From: Pseudomonas sp. GM48 | GTDB taxonomy: Bacteria; Pseudomonadota; Gammaproteobacteria; Pseudomonadales; Pseudomonadaceae | Direction of reading: 5' to 3' | Length of the DNA: 43,568 bases | Assembly (NCBI RefSeq): GCF_000282335.1 | Contig: NZ_AKJM01000043.1 | Location: 1 to 43,568 of the forward strand | Part shown: positions 31,727 to 42,500 of the stretch, one piece after another | Position numbering within the stretch: position 1 is the first letter of the stretch | Layout: each line of letters starts with the position of its first letter | Made by a program: the position numbers and the translations under genes | Notes under the pieces: generated by a model | The model's input: only the letters and a program-made list of their open reading frames with translations | Told to the model about the DNA's origin: nothing | The model's database searches: none

Positions 31727-34681
31727 ATGACCGCAAAACCACCGAGCGCCTCAACGCTCTCCCCCGAAACCTCAATCGAAACCACTGCAAAGGTGACCTT
31801 CGACGAGGTTCGCGATGCCAATGGCGACCTGGTTGAAAAAGACGACGTTACTTTCGATAAAACCCTGACGATCAAGGGCACGGCAGCGTCAAACACAGTG
31901 CTCAACTTGCGCGATAGTTTTAGGATTCTATATGAAGTCACAAGCAGGAATGATGGCAGCTGGGTCAATCAGCTCACCCTGTCGGACTTCAAGCGCTATA
32001 GCCTTTCCGTAATCGAAAAAGCAGGAGATCGTGATTTTTCCAATCCGCCCAATACTTTCGTCCTGGCGACCGAGACGCCGATCATCGAGAAAGTCACCGG
32101 CAATGGTGACAAAATTGAAGATGGCGGTACCTACGACGGTGACTCGCTGGAGTTCTCCGGCTATGCACCTCCCGATATGGAAGTCGAAGCGTTCAACGGC
32201 GATACACCCACGGGCAAGAAAGCCACTGTCGATCCCGACGGGTTGTTCACACTCACCCTCGACGGGCTCACCGCAGGCTCCTACAACATCAAGATCAGGG
32301 CAGCCAATGGCAAAGAGTCCGATGAGTTCACCTTCAAGGTCGTATTTGATGTGGCCTTGAGTCTCGATGAAGTCACTGATTCCAAGGGACCGATCCTTGA
32401 GGGCGGCACGACCTATGAGAATAAGGTGACGGTCAATGGATTCGCTCGCCCAGGTGAAGAAGTCCAGTTGCTCAATAACGGTAGCCCCATCAGCGATGCC
32501 ACCGATACCGCCGAGGACGATGGGGCGTGGGAAATCATTATCGATGTGACACCTGATTCCTACAGCCTTACCGCTCGGGCGCTCGGTGAAGTGACTGCCC
32601 CACCGTACACGTTTATCGTGGCGCAGGACGTCAAGCTGAGCCTGGACGACGTCAAAGACTCCAAGGGAACAATCGCCGAGGGCGGCACGACCGATGAAGT
32701 CAAGGTGACCGTCAGTGGCCATGCCAGGCCTGGCGAAGCGGTGCAGTTGCGCAATAACGACACGCCAATCGTAGGCGCAACGGCGCCCGCCAGTGATGAC
32801 GACGGGTCCTGGGAAATCGAGCTTGATGTGACTCCCGATGACTACAGCCTTACCGTCGAGGCACTGTATGGCGATGGCGAGATCTCCACCCCGCCCCGCA
32901 CTTTTACCGTAGCGTTGCACGTCGAACTGAGCCTGGATGAAGTCACTGATTCCAAGGGGCCGATCCTTGAGGGCGGCACGACCTATGAGAATAAGGTGAC
33001 GGTCAATGGATTCGCTCGCCCAGGTGAAGAAGTCCAGTTGCTCAATAACGGCAGCCCCATCAGCGGTGCCACCGATACCGCCGAGGACGATGGGGCGTGG
33101 GAAATCATTATCGATGTGACACCTGCTTCCTACAGCCTTACCGCTCGGGCGCTCGGTGAAGAGACCCCACCGTACACGTTTATCGTGGCGCAGGACGTCA
33201 AGCTGAGCCTGGACGACGTCAAAGACTCCAGGGGAACAATCGCCGTGGGCGGCACGACCTATGAAGAAAAGGTGACCGTCAGCGGCTATGCCAGGCGTGG
33301 CGAAGAGGTGCGGTTGCGCAATAACGACACGCCAATCGTAGACGCAACGACGCCCGCCAGTGGTGACGACGGGTTCTGGGAAATCGAGCTTGATGTGACT
33401 CCCAATCCCTACAGTCTGACCGTAGAGGCGCTGTATGGCGATGGCGAGATCTCCATTCCACCCAGGACCTTTAATGTTGAGACAGCAGTCACTCCAACAA
33501 TCAGCGCCATCGAGGGTGCTTTTGGGCCTATTGATCCCAACACCACTACCATCGAAACGGCCGTGACAGTCAAAGGACGCGCCAGCAAAAATCAGAACAT
33601 CGAGATATGGAACGGTGCAGAGCGATTGGCCGTGGCACAGGTCGACCCTTCTGGATCTTTTAGTAAAGGCATCAGCGGGCTGACTGCAAAAACATACAAT
33701 CTCAGAATAAAACCACTTTATGGTACCGGTGTGCCTGACTCCGCAATTCGAAGTTTTACCGTCATCGATTGGCCTGATTCTGTCACGACTTTTAACGATG
33801 GTACGATCGGCGGATGGCAGAGAGGCATTGCCTTTACTCAGAGTGTCGTAGCCGAGGGAGTCCTCCGCAATACGACAACAGCGCTGTCTGGTCACGCCGG
33901 AGTCGTACTTTCAAAAGCATTTGTCTTCGATGCCAATGAGAAATACTCACTCACCTTTCGCGTTCGAAACTTTAGTACCCAAACTGCTTCCCTGACTCCG
34001 AAGTTCTCCGCAACTATGACCACGTCGCCCAACGAGCAGGTGTTGATTCCGGTTTTTGATGTTCCTAAAGACGGACAATGGCATTTTCTAGAGGCCCAAT
34101 TTACGGTCCCGCGCACTAACAACTACACACTTAACATAAAAAGCAATGAAAATCGAGGTGGTGGCTCCGGGGCGGATGGAGGTAACGATTACGAACTGGA
34201 TGACATTATCGTGCGTCAGATCAGACCCGAATGGAGCGACTCAATAACGGATTTCAATGATGGTAGCTTAGGGAGTTGGACCCAAGGGATTACCGCTAAG
34301 GGGGCAGAAATAATCAACGGCGTGTTTCGCAATGAAACGAAACGCTTGACCGGAAACGCAGGTATCGTGCTTTTAAAAAATTTCCGGTTCGAAAAAGATA
34401 GAACTTACTTATTCAGTTATCGAGTTCGTAACTTCAGTGGCGAAGCAGCAAACAAACCTCCAAGGTTGTCGGTTTCGAGTGGCGGCTCGACGATTTTGCC
34501 TGAGTATAGTATTCCCCGGGACGGAACGTGGTACACGAGGCAGGGAGAGTTTTCAGTACCCACAACCAACGATAGTATCCGGATCAACATAAACAGTCAT
34601 GAAGACAGAGGCGGGGGAAGCGGAAGCGACGGAGGCAATGACTACGAAATTGATGACATTGTCGTTCTTAAACTTCGGTAA
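31727..34681 (+). CDS. Ig-like repeat surface protein without signal peptide
   Basis: The 984-aa acidic protein begins MTAKPPSASTLSPETS and has no signal peptide or transmembrane segment. Residues about 20-210 hold two Ig-like domains, then four tandem ~95-aa Ig-like domains (A-B-A-B; LSLDEVTDSKGPILEGG and LSLDDVKDSKGTIAEGG types, ending PYSLT-like), one further Ig-like domain, and two C-terminal ~150-aa beta-sandwich domains each starting with (D/S)...TDFNDGS-like and ending GGGSG-DGGNDYE-DDI, which may bind sugar or calcium. It is placed between lapD and the divergent surface genes. Its export route is unknown. It ends at a bidirectional terminator shared with the autotransporter. Confidence 0.82.
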   Translation: MTAKPPSASTLSPETSIETTAKVTFDEVRDANGDLVEKDDVTFDKTLTIKGTAASNTVLNLRDSFRILYEVTSRNDGSWVNQLTLSDFKRYSLSVIEKAGDRDFSNPPNTFVLATETPIIEKVTGNGDKIEDGGTYDGDSLEFSGYAPPDMEVEAFNGDTPTGKKATVDPDGLFTLTLDGLTAGSYNIKIRAANGKESDEFTFKVVFDVALSLDEVTDSKGPILEGGTTYENKVTVNGFARPGEEVQLLNNGSPISDATDTAEDDGAWEIIIDVTPDSYSLTARALGEVTAPPYTFIVAQDVKLSLDDVKDSKGTIAEGGTTDEVKVTVSGHARPGEAVQLRNNDTPIVGATAPASDDDGSWEIELDVTPDDYSLTVEALYGDGEISTPPRTFTVALHVELSLDEVTDSKGPILEGGTTYENKVTVNGFARPGEEVQLLNNGSPISGATDTAEDDGAWEIIIDVTPASYSLTARALGEETPPYTFIVAQDVKLSLDDVKDSRGTIAVGGTTYEEKVTVSGYARRGEEVRLRNNDTPIVDATTPASGDDGFWEIELDVTPNPYSLTVEALYGDGEISIPPRTFNVETAVTPTISAIEGAFGPIDPNTTTIETAVTVKGRASKNQNIEIWNGAERLAVAQVDPSGSFSKGISGLTAKTYNLRIKPLYGTGVPDSAIRSFTVIDWPDSVTTFNDGTIGGWQRGIAFTQSVVAEGVLRNTTTALSGHAGVVLSKAFVFDANEKYSLTFRVRNFSTQTASLTPKFSATMTTSPNEQVLIPVFDVPKDGQWHFLEAQFTVPRTNNYTLNIKSNENRGGGSGADGGNDYELDDIIVRQIRPEWSDSITDFNDGSLGSWTQGITAKGAEIINGVFRNETKRLTGNAGIVLLKNFRFEKDRTYLFSYRVRNFSGEAANKPPRLSVSSGGSTILPEYSIPRDGTWYTRQGEFSVPTTNDSIRININSHEDRGGGSGSDGGNDYEIDDIVVLKLR
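32366..33502 (+). repeat. recent 570-bp tandem duplication inside the Ig-like gene
   Basis: Copy 1 (about 32366-32935) and copy 2 (about 32936-33502) are nearly identical at DNA level; for example, about 90 bp from CGATCCTTGAGGGCGG match with one change. Copy 2 lacks one codon (GTGACTGCC versus GAGACC). Each copy encodes one A plus one B Ig-like domain, about 190 residues. Confidence 0.9.
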
Positions 34682-34712
34682 AAGTTGAAGTTTCCGTCAG
34701 TCCGGCAGAATG

Positions 34713-34737
34713 AAAAAACCGCTTAACGCGGTTTTTT
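34713..34737. terminator. bidirectional terminator
   Basis: AAAAAACCGC (34713-34722) pairs with GCGGTTTTTT (34728-34737) around TTAAC. Both strands end in six T, serving the Ig-like gene (plus) and the autotransporter (minus), which converge here. Confidence 0.92.
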
Positions 34738-34756
34738 CATTTACTAATTGCACCTA

Positions 34757-37045
34757 CTAGAACCCGTAACTCACCCCCAGAGTTACTGACCATGGCTGTT
34801 CGTAGTTTTCCCCTTTGCCGTAATCGAGGTCCGCACTCACCCGTACCTTAGATGCCAAGGCAACGGACACTCCACCACCCACCTCAAAACCACTGCCCGA
34901 CAAATCGCTGTTGAGCTCGTTGCCGTTGACATGCACATTGTCATTGTTGGCAAACTCATGAACCATCGCGACCCGCCCGTATGGCTGCACGACTGTGCCG
35001 CCGCCCATTTTGAAGTCACGGCCGGCAGCGACACCCAGCTTGGCGCGCAATGAACGCGTCCGGTCGCCGTCGGCGTCCATGCCGTTATCGAGGTCATAGC
35101 TCGCACCCTCGATAACCGCGGCTGACAATTGGGCGGAAGGCTTGACCCGCCAGTCATCCGCCAGCTGGATATTGCGGCCGACTTCCACCAGGGCGCTGAC
35201 AGCCGAGTTACTGTAGTCGCCTTTGGCGCGGGTTCCATCGCTCAAACGAACTTTCGAGTCGTTGCGGAAATGGTTGAATTTCAGCGCGCCATCGACGTAG
35301 TAGCCGTTGTCCGGATCCTGCCAGCCAACGTATGGACCGGCGTAGAAACTATCGACCGTTGCGCTGCTTCCGCCTTTGAGATCAATGTCCGACTGGCTGT
35401 AACCGGCCAGCACGCCGACGCTCCATGGACCGTCGCCCAGACGGGTGTCGGCGCCCAGGGAAACGCCCTGTTGCCGCTGTTGATAGGCCACGCCCGCGCC
35501 CTCGCCAACGTTGTACTTGTTGCCGTAGGGGCGTACCCAAACGCCATGCAATTTGCCGTCCGATTGCAAGTCGCCCATGCGGTTTTCCAGTGATTTCAGC
35601 TCGCCATAAGAAATGGTCGACGCTGTGCGGAACAACGCCAACGCTGTCTGGGCACCGGGGCTGACCGTTTTGGTGGCGGGGTCGAGGAACCACTCTGTAC
35701 CGCCGCTGCCATCGGTGGCACTCGCCAGATCGTAAGACCAGGTGCCCAGATCCACCCGCCCGCCGATCAACGAAAACTGCGCATTGCCGCTGGCGGTGCG
35801 CACCAGTGCCAATTGCTGCGCGGCCACCGCATCGGTGCCCGAAGCTGCGACTTCCAGCCCGAATTGACCATTGGCTGCGCCGGTCACATTGAGAAAATCA
35901 CCGGCACCGGTTGAGAAATCGCCCTTCATGGCGAAGGTGCCATTGCCATCAAGGGTTCCAACGTTCAGTTGCCGGTATGCGCCCGAGGCATCACCGAAAT
36001 CCACCCGGCCGCCATCCATGGTCAGGGTGCCGACCGTGTCATTGCCGGTCATGGTCCAGTTCGACTGGCTGAGCGTGACGCCAGTGACGTTGTCCAGGCG
36101 ACCGGTGAACTGCGAGCCGTTTTGCAGGGTGACATTGGCGGTCGAGCCGTCTTCAACCACTACGTCGCCGGTCATCTGACCTCGATCGAACGTCAGGTTG
36201 GCGGTGCTGTTGTCAGTGACTTGCACGTTGCCTTGCAAGGCACTGCCAGCCACTCTCATCGCGGCCGTCGATGCGCCCAGCACTTCCAGCAGATTGCCGT
36301 TACCGCCCGCCAAGGTGGAACCGTTCAACACCTCGATTGTGGCGTCGACACCACCGTCCACCTCCAGCGCCGGTCCGTTGCGACCCACGACGCTCGAACC
36401 GTCCAGCACCAATGACCCAGCGCCTGCCGGAGAGTCTGCTTCAAACCGAACACCGGCAGTATCGCCGCTGATTTGCGTATTGGCGGAGGCGCGAACGGAA
36501 CCGCCCGCGACGATCAGGCCGAAGCTGCCTGCGTCCGTCCCCGTGACCGTGCTGTTGATCAGGTCGAGGGTGCTGAAGCTCGTTACGGCGGCACCGGAGA
36601 TGGCGCCACTGAAATGACTGTTTGTGGCGGTCACCACCGAACCCTGGGTCGAGTCGGGCTCCCGGTTGACCAACAGTGCGATGCTGTCAGCGGTCACCGT
36701 CGCCTGATTAATAGTGCCCCGGCTACCGTTGATGGTGATTCCGTCGCCGCCGGCGTTGCTGTTGATAGTGCCGCCGTTGATAGTGAGCGTCGAGCCACGT
36801 TGAATTGTGATGCTTTGTGTCGTGGCACCGTTCACATTGAGAACGCTGTTGTTTTGCACCAGATAGTCGGTGAGTGTGTTTGCTGGATCGATATCCAGCG
36901 TACTTCCGTTATCGACTATGACCGCTGCAAATGCGGATGAGCTCAAAAAAAAAGCTGGCATCAACGCCAGCGTTCCAATGGATCTTAAGGTGAAATTTGG
37001 GTTTGCTGCTGTGCGGATCGCCATGTATTTATATCCTTTCATCAT
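34757..37045 (-). CDS. pertactin-type autotransporter
   Basis: The 762-aa type V protein has an extended N-terminus with signal peptide (IGTLALMPAFFLSSSAFA), a beta-helix passenger of short Asn/Gly/Thr-rich repeats (STLTINGGTINSNAGGDGIT) and a C-terminal 12-strand barrel domain (about 500-762, GVWVRPYGNKYNVGEGAG... to VTLGVSYGF) with the aromatic C-terminal residue needed for outer-membrane insertion. There is no serine-protease or lipase motif, so adhesion is the likeliest role. I chose the ATG at 37043-37045, after GAGGG; the ATG at 37024 after AAGGAT is an alternative. It shares a terminator with the Ig-like gene. Confidence 0.9.
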   Translation of the reverse strand: MMKGYKYMAIRTAANPNFTLRSIGTLALMPAFFLSSSAFAAVIVDNGSTLDIDPANTLTDYLVQNNSVLNVNGATTQSITIQRGSTLTINGGTINSNAGGDGITINGSRGTINQATVTADSIALLVNREPDSTQGSVVTATNSHFSGAISGAAVTSFSTLDLINSTVTGTDAGSFGLIVAGGSVRASANTQISGDTAGVRFEADSPAGAGSLVLDGSSVVGRNGPALEVDGGVDATIEVLNGSTLAGGNGNLLEVLGASTAAMRVAGSALQGNVQVTDNSTANLTFDRGQMTGDVVVEDGSTANVTLQNGSQFTGRLDNVTGVTLSQSNWTMTGNDTVGTLTMDGGRVDFGDASGAYRQLNVGTLDGNGTFAMKGDFSTGAGDFLNVTGAANGQFGLEVAASGTDAVAAQQLALVRTASGNAQFSLIGGRVDLGTWSYDLASATDGSGGTEWFLDPATKTVSPGAQTALALFRTASTISYGELKSLENRMGDLQSDGKLHGVWVRPYGNKYNVGEGAGVAYQQRQQGVSLGADTRLGDGPWSVGVLAGYSQSDIDLKGGSSATVDSFYAGPYVGWQDPDNGYYVDGALKFNHFRNDSKVRLSDGTRAKGDYSNSAVSALVEVGRNIQLADDWRVKPSAQLSAAVIEGASYDLDNGMDADGDRTRSLRAKLGVAAGRDFKMGGGTVVQPYGRVAMVHEFANNDNVHVNGNELNSDLSGSGFEVGGGVSVALASKVRVSADLDYGKGENYEQPWSVTLGVSYGF

Positions 37046-37195
37046 TGCGCCCTCACTGAACAATGTCACCTGGAGGACTACGAAGGCGGCAGACGATACC
37101 GATTCTTCCTACGGAAAAATGTAGGATTAATCTCTGAATGCATCAGATAAAACCGCCACTCCCAATCCAGTCCACCGCACAATAAAAAACGCTTG

Positions 37196-37222
37196 AAAAA
37201 AACAGAGGCGCCGAAGCGCCTC
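37196..37222 (-). terminator. terminator of the 669-aa protein gene
   Basis: GAGGCGC (37205-37211) and GCGCCTC (37216-37222) pair around CGAA, and a run of seven A at 37196-37202 gives the minus-strand T-tail. It lies 4 bp beyond the stop at 37227. Confidence 0.88.
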
Positions 37223-37226
37223 CAGA

Positions 37227-39236
37227 TTACTTGGTCAAGGGAGGGGGTAGATCGCAATAGGAGTCATCCCCATGGTTCATGGTGACGCGGAACTGTAGCC
37301 GATCAGAAGATATGCTGTATCCGTCTTGTTTCGTCGTGCAATTAAGCTTACACCAGCCATTGAATATGGTCTGGAAGACATCATGCTCAAAGAACACACT
37401 AAAGCCCGCTGCTGCTTCGGTTGCACTAGGTGTTTTGACCACCGTGGCGAATGCACCGTCTATCACAAGACCAAGCTCGTTTTTCCCGTCAACAACGACG
37501 TTTTCATATCCCTCGATGACAAACGTAATTTCTTTATCTGCATATTCTGTATCAGGGTCGAATGTCACCTCGACTGCAACCTTGCCCGTGTCTGGATCGC
37601 GAACCAAAGAGCCGCAATACACCGTATCACCATCACCATTGCCTGGATCGCCGGTAACTTTAAATCCCGGCGCAGGCATAGTAATTTCATCGACATACAC
37701 ATCAACATATTGATTTACGGCGACAGCAACCGTGTTATTTATATCTTTATGATAAACAGTGTACCCAACAGGCACTTGTTTATCATTCCCCCCTTCAGCA
37801 ATATAATTTGCGGGGATCGGCATTTCCAGAAATTCCCCATCCTGTTCCGAACCGTTCAATTTCAACACTGTCGGCAGAGGCACACCATAATAGTGCCCCT
37901 GAATTTCATCATCTTTTTTGTGCCCGTCATAAATCAAGAAGCGTGCAGTAGCTCCCAGACTAGCATCCTGCTTGATCAAATAATTGTCTCTAAAAAACAC
38001 CCCTTTCACATTGACAACATTCAATTTCGGATCTGGAGAACCTGGCAAACCAGGATTATCGGGATCAGGTTGCTCACCGGGTTTATCCAGGTGCACTTTC
38101 AATATTTTCGTAATTGGCGTATCGGGAACCAACTTGGTACCACGTTGAATCTGGTACTTGTATTCAAGATCTTTAAGATCAAGGTTCCCGTTATCCAGAA
38201 GCTCCCTGTAAGTAATTGGATCAACGAAGGGTGGTTCGCTCGGGATATCGATCACTTTTGCCGGTTGGTTACCGATGGTTCTGCGTAACTTATCATCGGG
38301 CCTCCAATTCAGGAACTGGTGCCTGCCGTGTACAGGCACTTGCGCATCTCTAAACAAAATTACCCGATCAGTTATATCACCACTTTCCAGCACTACGTCC
38401 AGCGTCAGATTCTTGGGCATGGGAATCATTGAAACAGGAACTGTAACGGGTGGCGACGCAGGGCTTCGATTGCCTTTACGATCCGTCACGTATGCAAACA
38501 AATCGATTGTACCTTCGTCTATCGTAATCAATGCCCTTGTAAGTTTCGTGGTTTCCAGTGCTTGTCTGGGCGACACGAGTTCCACGGTTTCAATAAGCGT
38601 CGAACTGGCAGTAGGCTCCTCATCCGCGCCTATCTCTCCCATCCAGAACTCAAACTTGTCACCTGTCTTGGCTCCGGTGTATGTATCTTTATAACTCAGT
38701 AACGCATGGGGCGAGACATCCTCAAAATACTCCGCGGTAAACCCCTCGCTTTCAATTTGATCAGGGTACTTCACTTTGTCGTCAAGTTTCGGTGCCTGGT
38801 CATCTACATGAATGGTTATCGGATCAGAATCCTTGCCATTGAGGCCAAACTTCACCCGATAGACGAGCTGGTGAGCTCCCGGTCTGTCGGTATAGCCTCT
38901 CGGAATCGTCAATCTTTTATCATCCGCCCAGTTGGCCGGCAAAGGGGTAGTGCCCTCGACAATATTGCCTATCAACGTGCCATCCCATTTTGCTTGCACC
39001 TCCACCTTAGTGCCGTCCGGATTACCGCCAGCGGGCAAGTTTGCAAACTTCAAAACCATCGGAAAGCCTTGGTTCAGGGAATGAACCTGATTACCCTCGT
39101 CATCATCCGTGGCCCCCAGTAATACAGGCGATTCCACCTCGGGTGCATCGTAGTCAGTCGGTCCGGGGACGCGAAGCTTTCTCCTTTTGTGCAGTGAACT
39201 GGTTTTCAACGTGCCTGATTGTTCAATGATGGTCAT
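37227..39236 (-). CDS. beta-rich (Ig-like) protein without signal peptide
   Basis: The 669-aa product begins MTIIEQSGTLKTSSLHKRRK after AAGGAA, with no signal peptide. It is rich in beta-strand patterns and looks like at least five Ig-like modules (KFANLPAGGNPDGTKVEVQ, KFGLNGKDSDPITIHVDDQAP, VDVYVDEITMPAPGFKVTGD and others). The DNA is AT-richer than the flanks, suggesting transfer. There is no RTX repeat, T1SS signal or anchor. I recognise no family. It lies between the autotransporter and the presumed LapA gene, all on the minus strand, and ends at its own terminator. Export and function are unknown. Confidence 0.75.
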   Translation of the reverse strand: MTIIEQSGTLKTSSLHKRRKLRVPGPTDYDAPEVESPVLLGATDDDEGNQVHSLNQGFPMVLKFANLPAGGNPDGTKVEVQAKWDGTLIGNIVEGTTPLPANWADDKRLTIPRGYTDRPGAHQLVYRVKFGLNGKDSDPITIHVDDQAPKLDDKVKYPDQIESEGFTAEYFEDVSPHALLSYKDTYTGAKTGDKFEFWMGEIGADEEPTASSTLIETVELVSPRQALETTKLTRALITIDEGTIDLFAYVTDRKGNRSPASPPVTVPVSMIPMPKNLTLDVVLESGDITDRVILFRDAQVPVHGRHQFLNWRPDDKLRRTIGNQPAKVIDIPSEPPFVDPITYRELLDNGNLDLKDLEYKYQIQRGTKLVPDTPITKILKVHLDKPGEQPDPDNPGLPGSPDPKLNVVNVKGVFFRDNYLIKQDASLGATARFLIYDGHKKDDEIQGHYYGVPLPTVLKLNGSEQDGEFLEMPIPANYIAEGGNDKQVPVGYTVYHKDINNTVAVAVNQYVDVYVDEITMPAPGFKVTGDPGNGDGDTVYCGSLVRDPDTGKVAVEVTFDPDTEYADKEITFVIEGYENVVVDGKNELGLVIDGAFATVVKTPSATEAAAGFSVFFEHDVFQTIFNGWCKLNCTTKQDGYSISSDRLQFRVTMNHGDDSYCDLPPPLTK

Positions 39237-39504
39237 TTCGCAGTTCCTTCCTGTGATCGGACGTTCTGCCCACGTGTCGACTCTCGCCCCAATCACGAAG
39301 ACTCGGCGCCAGTTTGATAAACCCGGTATGCGCGTGCCAAAGCAGGGCATCGAGATGCTCTGGCACACATGAGTGTTTAAGGAATGCTCACCCGTTTACT
39401 CATGGGTCGAGGCTTGATTTAAAGGCAGCGAAGAGGGGCTGGCTACTGTCAGAAATTACAGTTTTCTCTACCACTGGTCGGACATTCGCCTTTGTCTCTG
39501 GCAA

Positions 39505-39546
39505 TAAAAAACCCGTCATCCCTTGCACCGGGATGGCGGGTTTTTT
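39505..39546 (-). terminator. terminator of the giant adhesin gene
   Basis: AAAAAACCCGTCATCCC at about 39506-39522 pairs with GGGATGGCGGGTTTTTT at 39530-39546, with one mismatch. It follows the adhesin stop (39562) on the minus strand and ends in a T-run. Confidence 0.92.
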
Positions 39547-39561
39547 CGTTGCGTTGTCAGA

Positions 39562-42500
39562 TCACACGGTATCCACCTTCAACGAATGATCGTTGAGCAT
39601 GCCGTTGATGATGGTCGCTGTGTCATGCCCGCTCGCGACCACCCCACCTGCTCCCGCCGTTACACCGTATTGACTGGCGAGGTTGATGCCGGCCAGGTCG
39701 ATGGTCTGGTTCGGTGCGGCACCGGCCATGGCGCTGACATCGATGCTGGTCACCGTCGACGGCCCACTGCCAGTGACGGTGAAGTGCAGGTAGTCATCCA
39801 GCGAAGCCGCGGTGCCGTTTTCCCCTTGCAGCAATTGCGACAGGTCGAGCTTGTCGGTGCCGGGCGTGAAGTCGGTGATCAGATCATGACCGCTGTTGCC
39901 CTTGAGCCACTGGAAGGTATCGATCCCTGCCCCGCCGGTGAGGGTGTTGCTACCCAGGCCGCCGATCAGCAAGTCATCGCCACCTCCGCCATTGAGGATG
40001 TCGTTGCCCAGGCCACCGTTGATCACGTTGCTGTTGTTGTCACCGCTCAGGGTGTCATTGAAGTTCGAGCCAGTGAGGTTTTCGATGCTGGTCAGGGTGT
40101 CGGTGCCGGCGCCCAGTGTGTTTTGCGCACCGAGCAGGCTGAGGTTGACCGTCACCCCGGCGGTGGCATGGGCGTAACTGGCCGTGTCGATGCCCGTGCC
40201 ACCGTCGAGGAGATCGTTGCCCGGGCCGCTGTAGAGCCAATCATTGCCAGCGCCGCCGTGCAGATCGTTGTTGCCGGAGCCGGCCGTGAGCACATCGTTG
40301 CCGTCGCCGGCATTGATAATGTTGTTGCCGGTGCCCGCCACCAGTACGTCATCGCCGCTGGTGCCGGTGAGGGTGTGACCATCCTGATAGCTGATGGTCA
40401 GGTTGGCCGAGTCGCTGCCGCCATGGTTGTCGTTGGCGGTATAGGTACCGTGGTAGTCCGGGGTGCCATCTTGTGCCCCGGCATAGTTGACGGTCATGGT
40501 CAGCTGATAGTTTTCCGCCGCATTCGTATTGCCGTTACCGGGGTTGGTGATGTTGGTTATGTGGATCTGGTAAGTGCCATCTGCACTTGCGGTGATGGTG
40601 CCGCCATCGGCGATGCTTACGAACGCCCCACCGTTGAGCGAATACTCCATCGTGACGTGCCCGGCTGCCAGGTCGTGATCGAGGTTGAGCGTCTCACCCT
40701 GTTTCAGCTTGACCGTGATGAGGTCTTCATTGTTGCCATCGGAGCTGTTCGCTTTGTCGAGATAGCCACTGATCACCAGCAGCGCCGTCATGGTCGCCGC
40801 GTTGGCCGCAAAGGCATTGCGCACGTCTGCCAGACTCTGGTTGGCGGGGGTGCTGTTGGTGCCGGCGAAGCTGATCGCACCGGTGCCGGTGAAGTCCGCG
40901 CCCTTCGCTATCCAGCCGGTGTTGAACGAGGTCGGTGTCGCCGAGAGTTGATCGCCATTGGGGTCGGTGTCGTTGGCCAGCAACAGTTCGCCCGGTACCA
41001 CGATGGTCCCCGAGAGCACATTGGTGATGACGTGGTCATCGGCGGCCACGGGCGGTGCGTTCGGTATGATTTTGACCGTCAGGGTGGAACTGACCAGGTC
41101 GCCGTCGTTATCACTGACGGTGAATCCGATGGTTTCGGTGATCAACACCGAGGTGGTTTTCTGCGAAATGTAGGCGTATTCACCGGTGTCGAGGTTGATC
41201 TGCAAGGTACCGCTGTTGTTGGTGGCAATGCTCAAGGTGTTGTCCACGGTATTGAACGTGCCGTGGTTGAGCCCGCCGCTGAAGTTCAGCGAGCCCTGGT
41301 TGCTGTTGCCGCTCGGATCGTAGGTGTACGTGGTGCCGTCCACCGTGACGGTTTTGATGAAGCCGCCATCGGCGCCGAATGAACCGCCTTCGCCCAGCAG
41401 CGAACCGGTCACCGGTGCGCCGATCACCGTGCCGGACAGCACCGAGTTGAGCTGGTTGAGGTCGGTCACCACCACCGCATTGGTATCGGTGTGGCTGCTG
41501 CCGTCATAGGCCAGTGGATTGAGGTTGGCGTTGCTCACGCCGCTGCCCAGGCCGATCGCGTAGTTCTTGATGCTGTTGGCATCGAGGAAGGCTTTCAGCG
41601 CGGTCTCGTCGGCAGTGCCGATTTCCTGGCCGGTGGTGGGCTTACCGTCGGAGAAGAAGTAGCCGACGTTTTGCGCACCGGTCAGTTTGCCCGAGGTGTT
41701 GAACGCGGTCTGCATGGTCGCCACGGCCGCGTCGTAGTTGGTACCGCCGTTCGCGGTGAGGCCGGCCAGCAGGGTCTTGGCGGTCGCAACATCGACCCAT
41801 ACCGAAGTCATGTCGGTGGCACTGCTACTGAAGGTGACGAGTTGCACTTTCACATCGCCGAGGTCGTCGTATTTATCCAGCAAGGCACTGATGGCCTGCT
41901 TCGCCAGTTCCAGCCGCGACAGGTTCGACACGCCGGAAGGGTCGGCCATGCTGCCGGAGATGTCGAGCACGATCAGCAGGTTGGAATCGATCTCCACCGC
42001 CGCCACCGAGCGATCCGTTGCCACCGCCTTGGGCACGTCATCGACAATGTTGACCACGATGATGCTGGTGCTGCTGTTGCCCAGCGCATCGGTGGCTTTG
42101 TAGGTGAAACTTTCACTCAGGCTGTTCGGCCCGTCGTTGGCGTTCGGCGAGGTTTTCGGCGCCGAGGTCAGGGTGTAGGTGTAGCTGCCGTCGGGGTTGA
42201 GCAGGATTTGCCCGTAAGTACCGGTGGCACTGCCGACCAGAGTGTAGGTGAGCGCACCGCTGGCACCCGAGACCGAACCGACCAGGGTGCCGGACGCGGT
42301 TTCGCCAGTGTTGCCCGGGTCGCTGCCGGTGACCGTACCGGCGGCCAGGTCCTGACCGTCCTTGCTCAGGTCGAGGGCTTTTTCGTAGACCGTCACATCA
42401 CTATCGGGGTTGGCCTTGATGTTGCTGTTGGCCACATCGATGGTGATGGTGGTGGTGCTTTCATCACCATCGGAATCACGCACGGTATAGGTGAACGTAT

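Noticed and set aside
31928..33895. 655-codon minus-strand frame opposite the Ig-like gene
   Set aside because: It reflects codon periodicity of the repeats; it lacks a ribosome site and has no domain.
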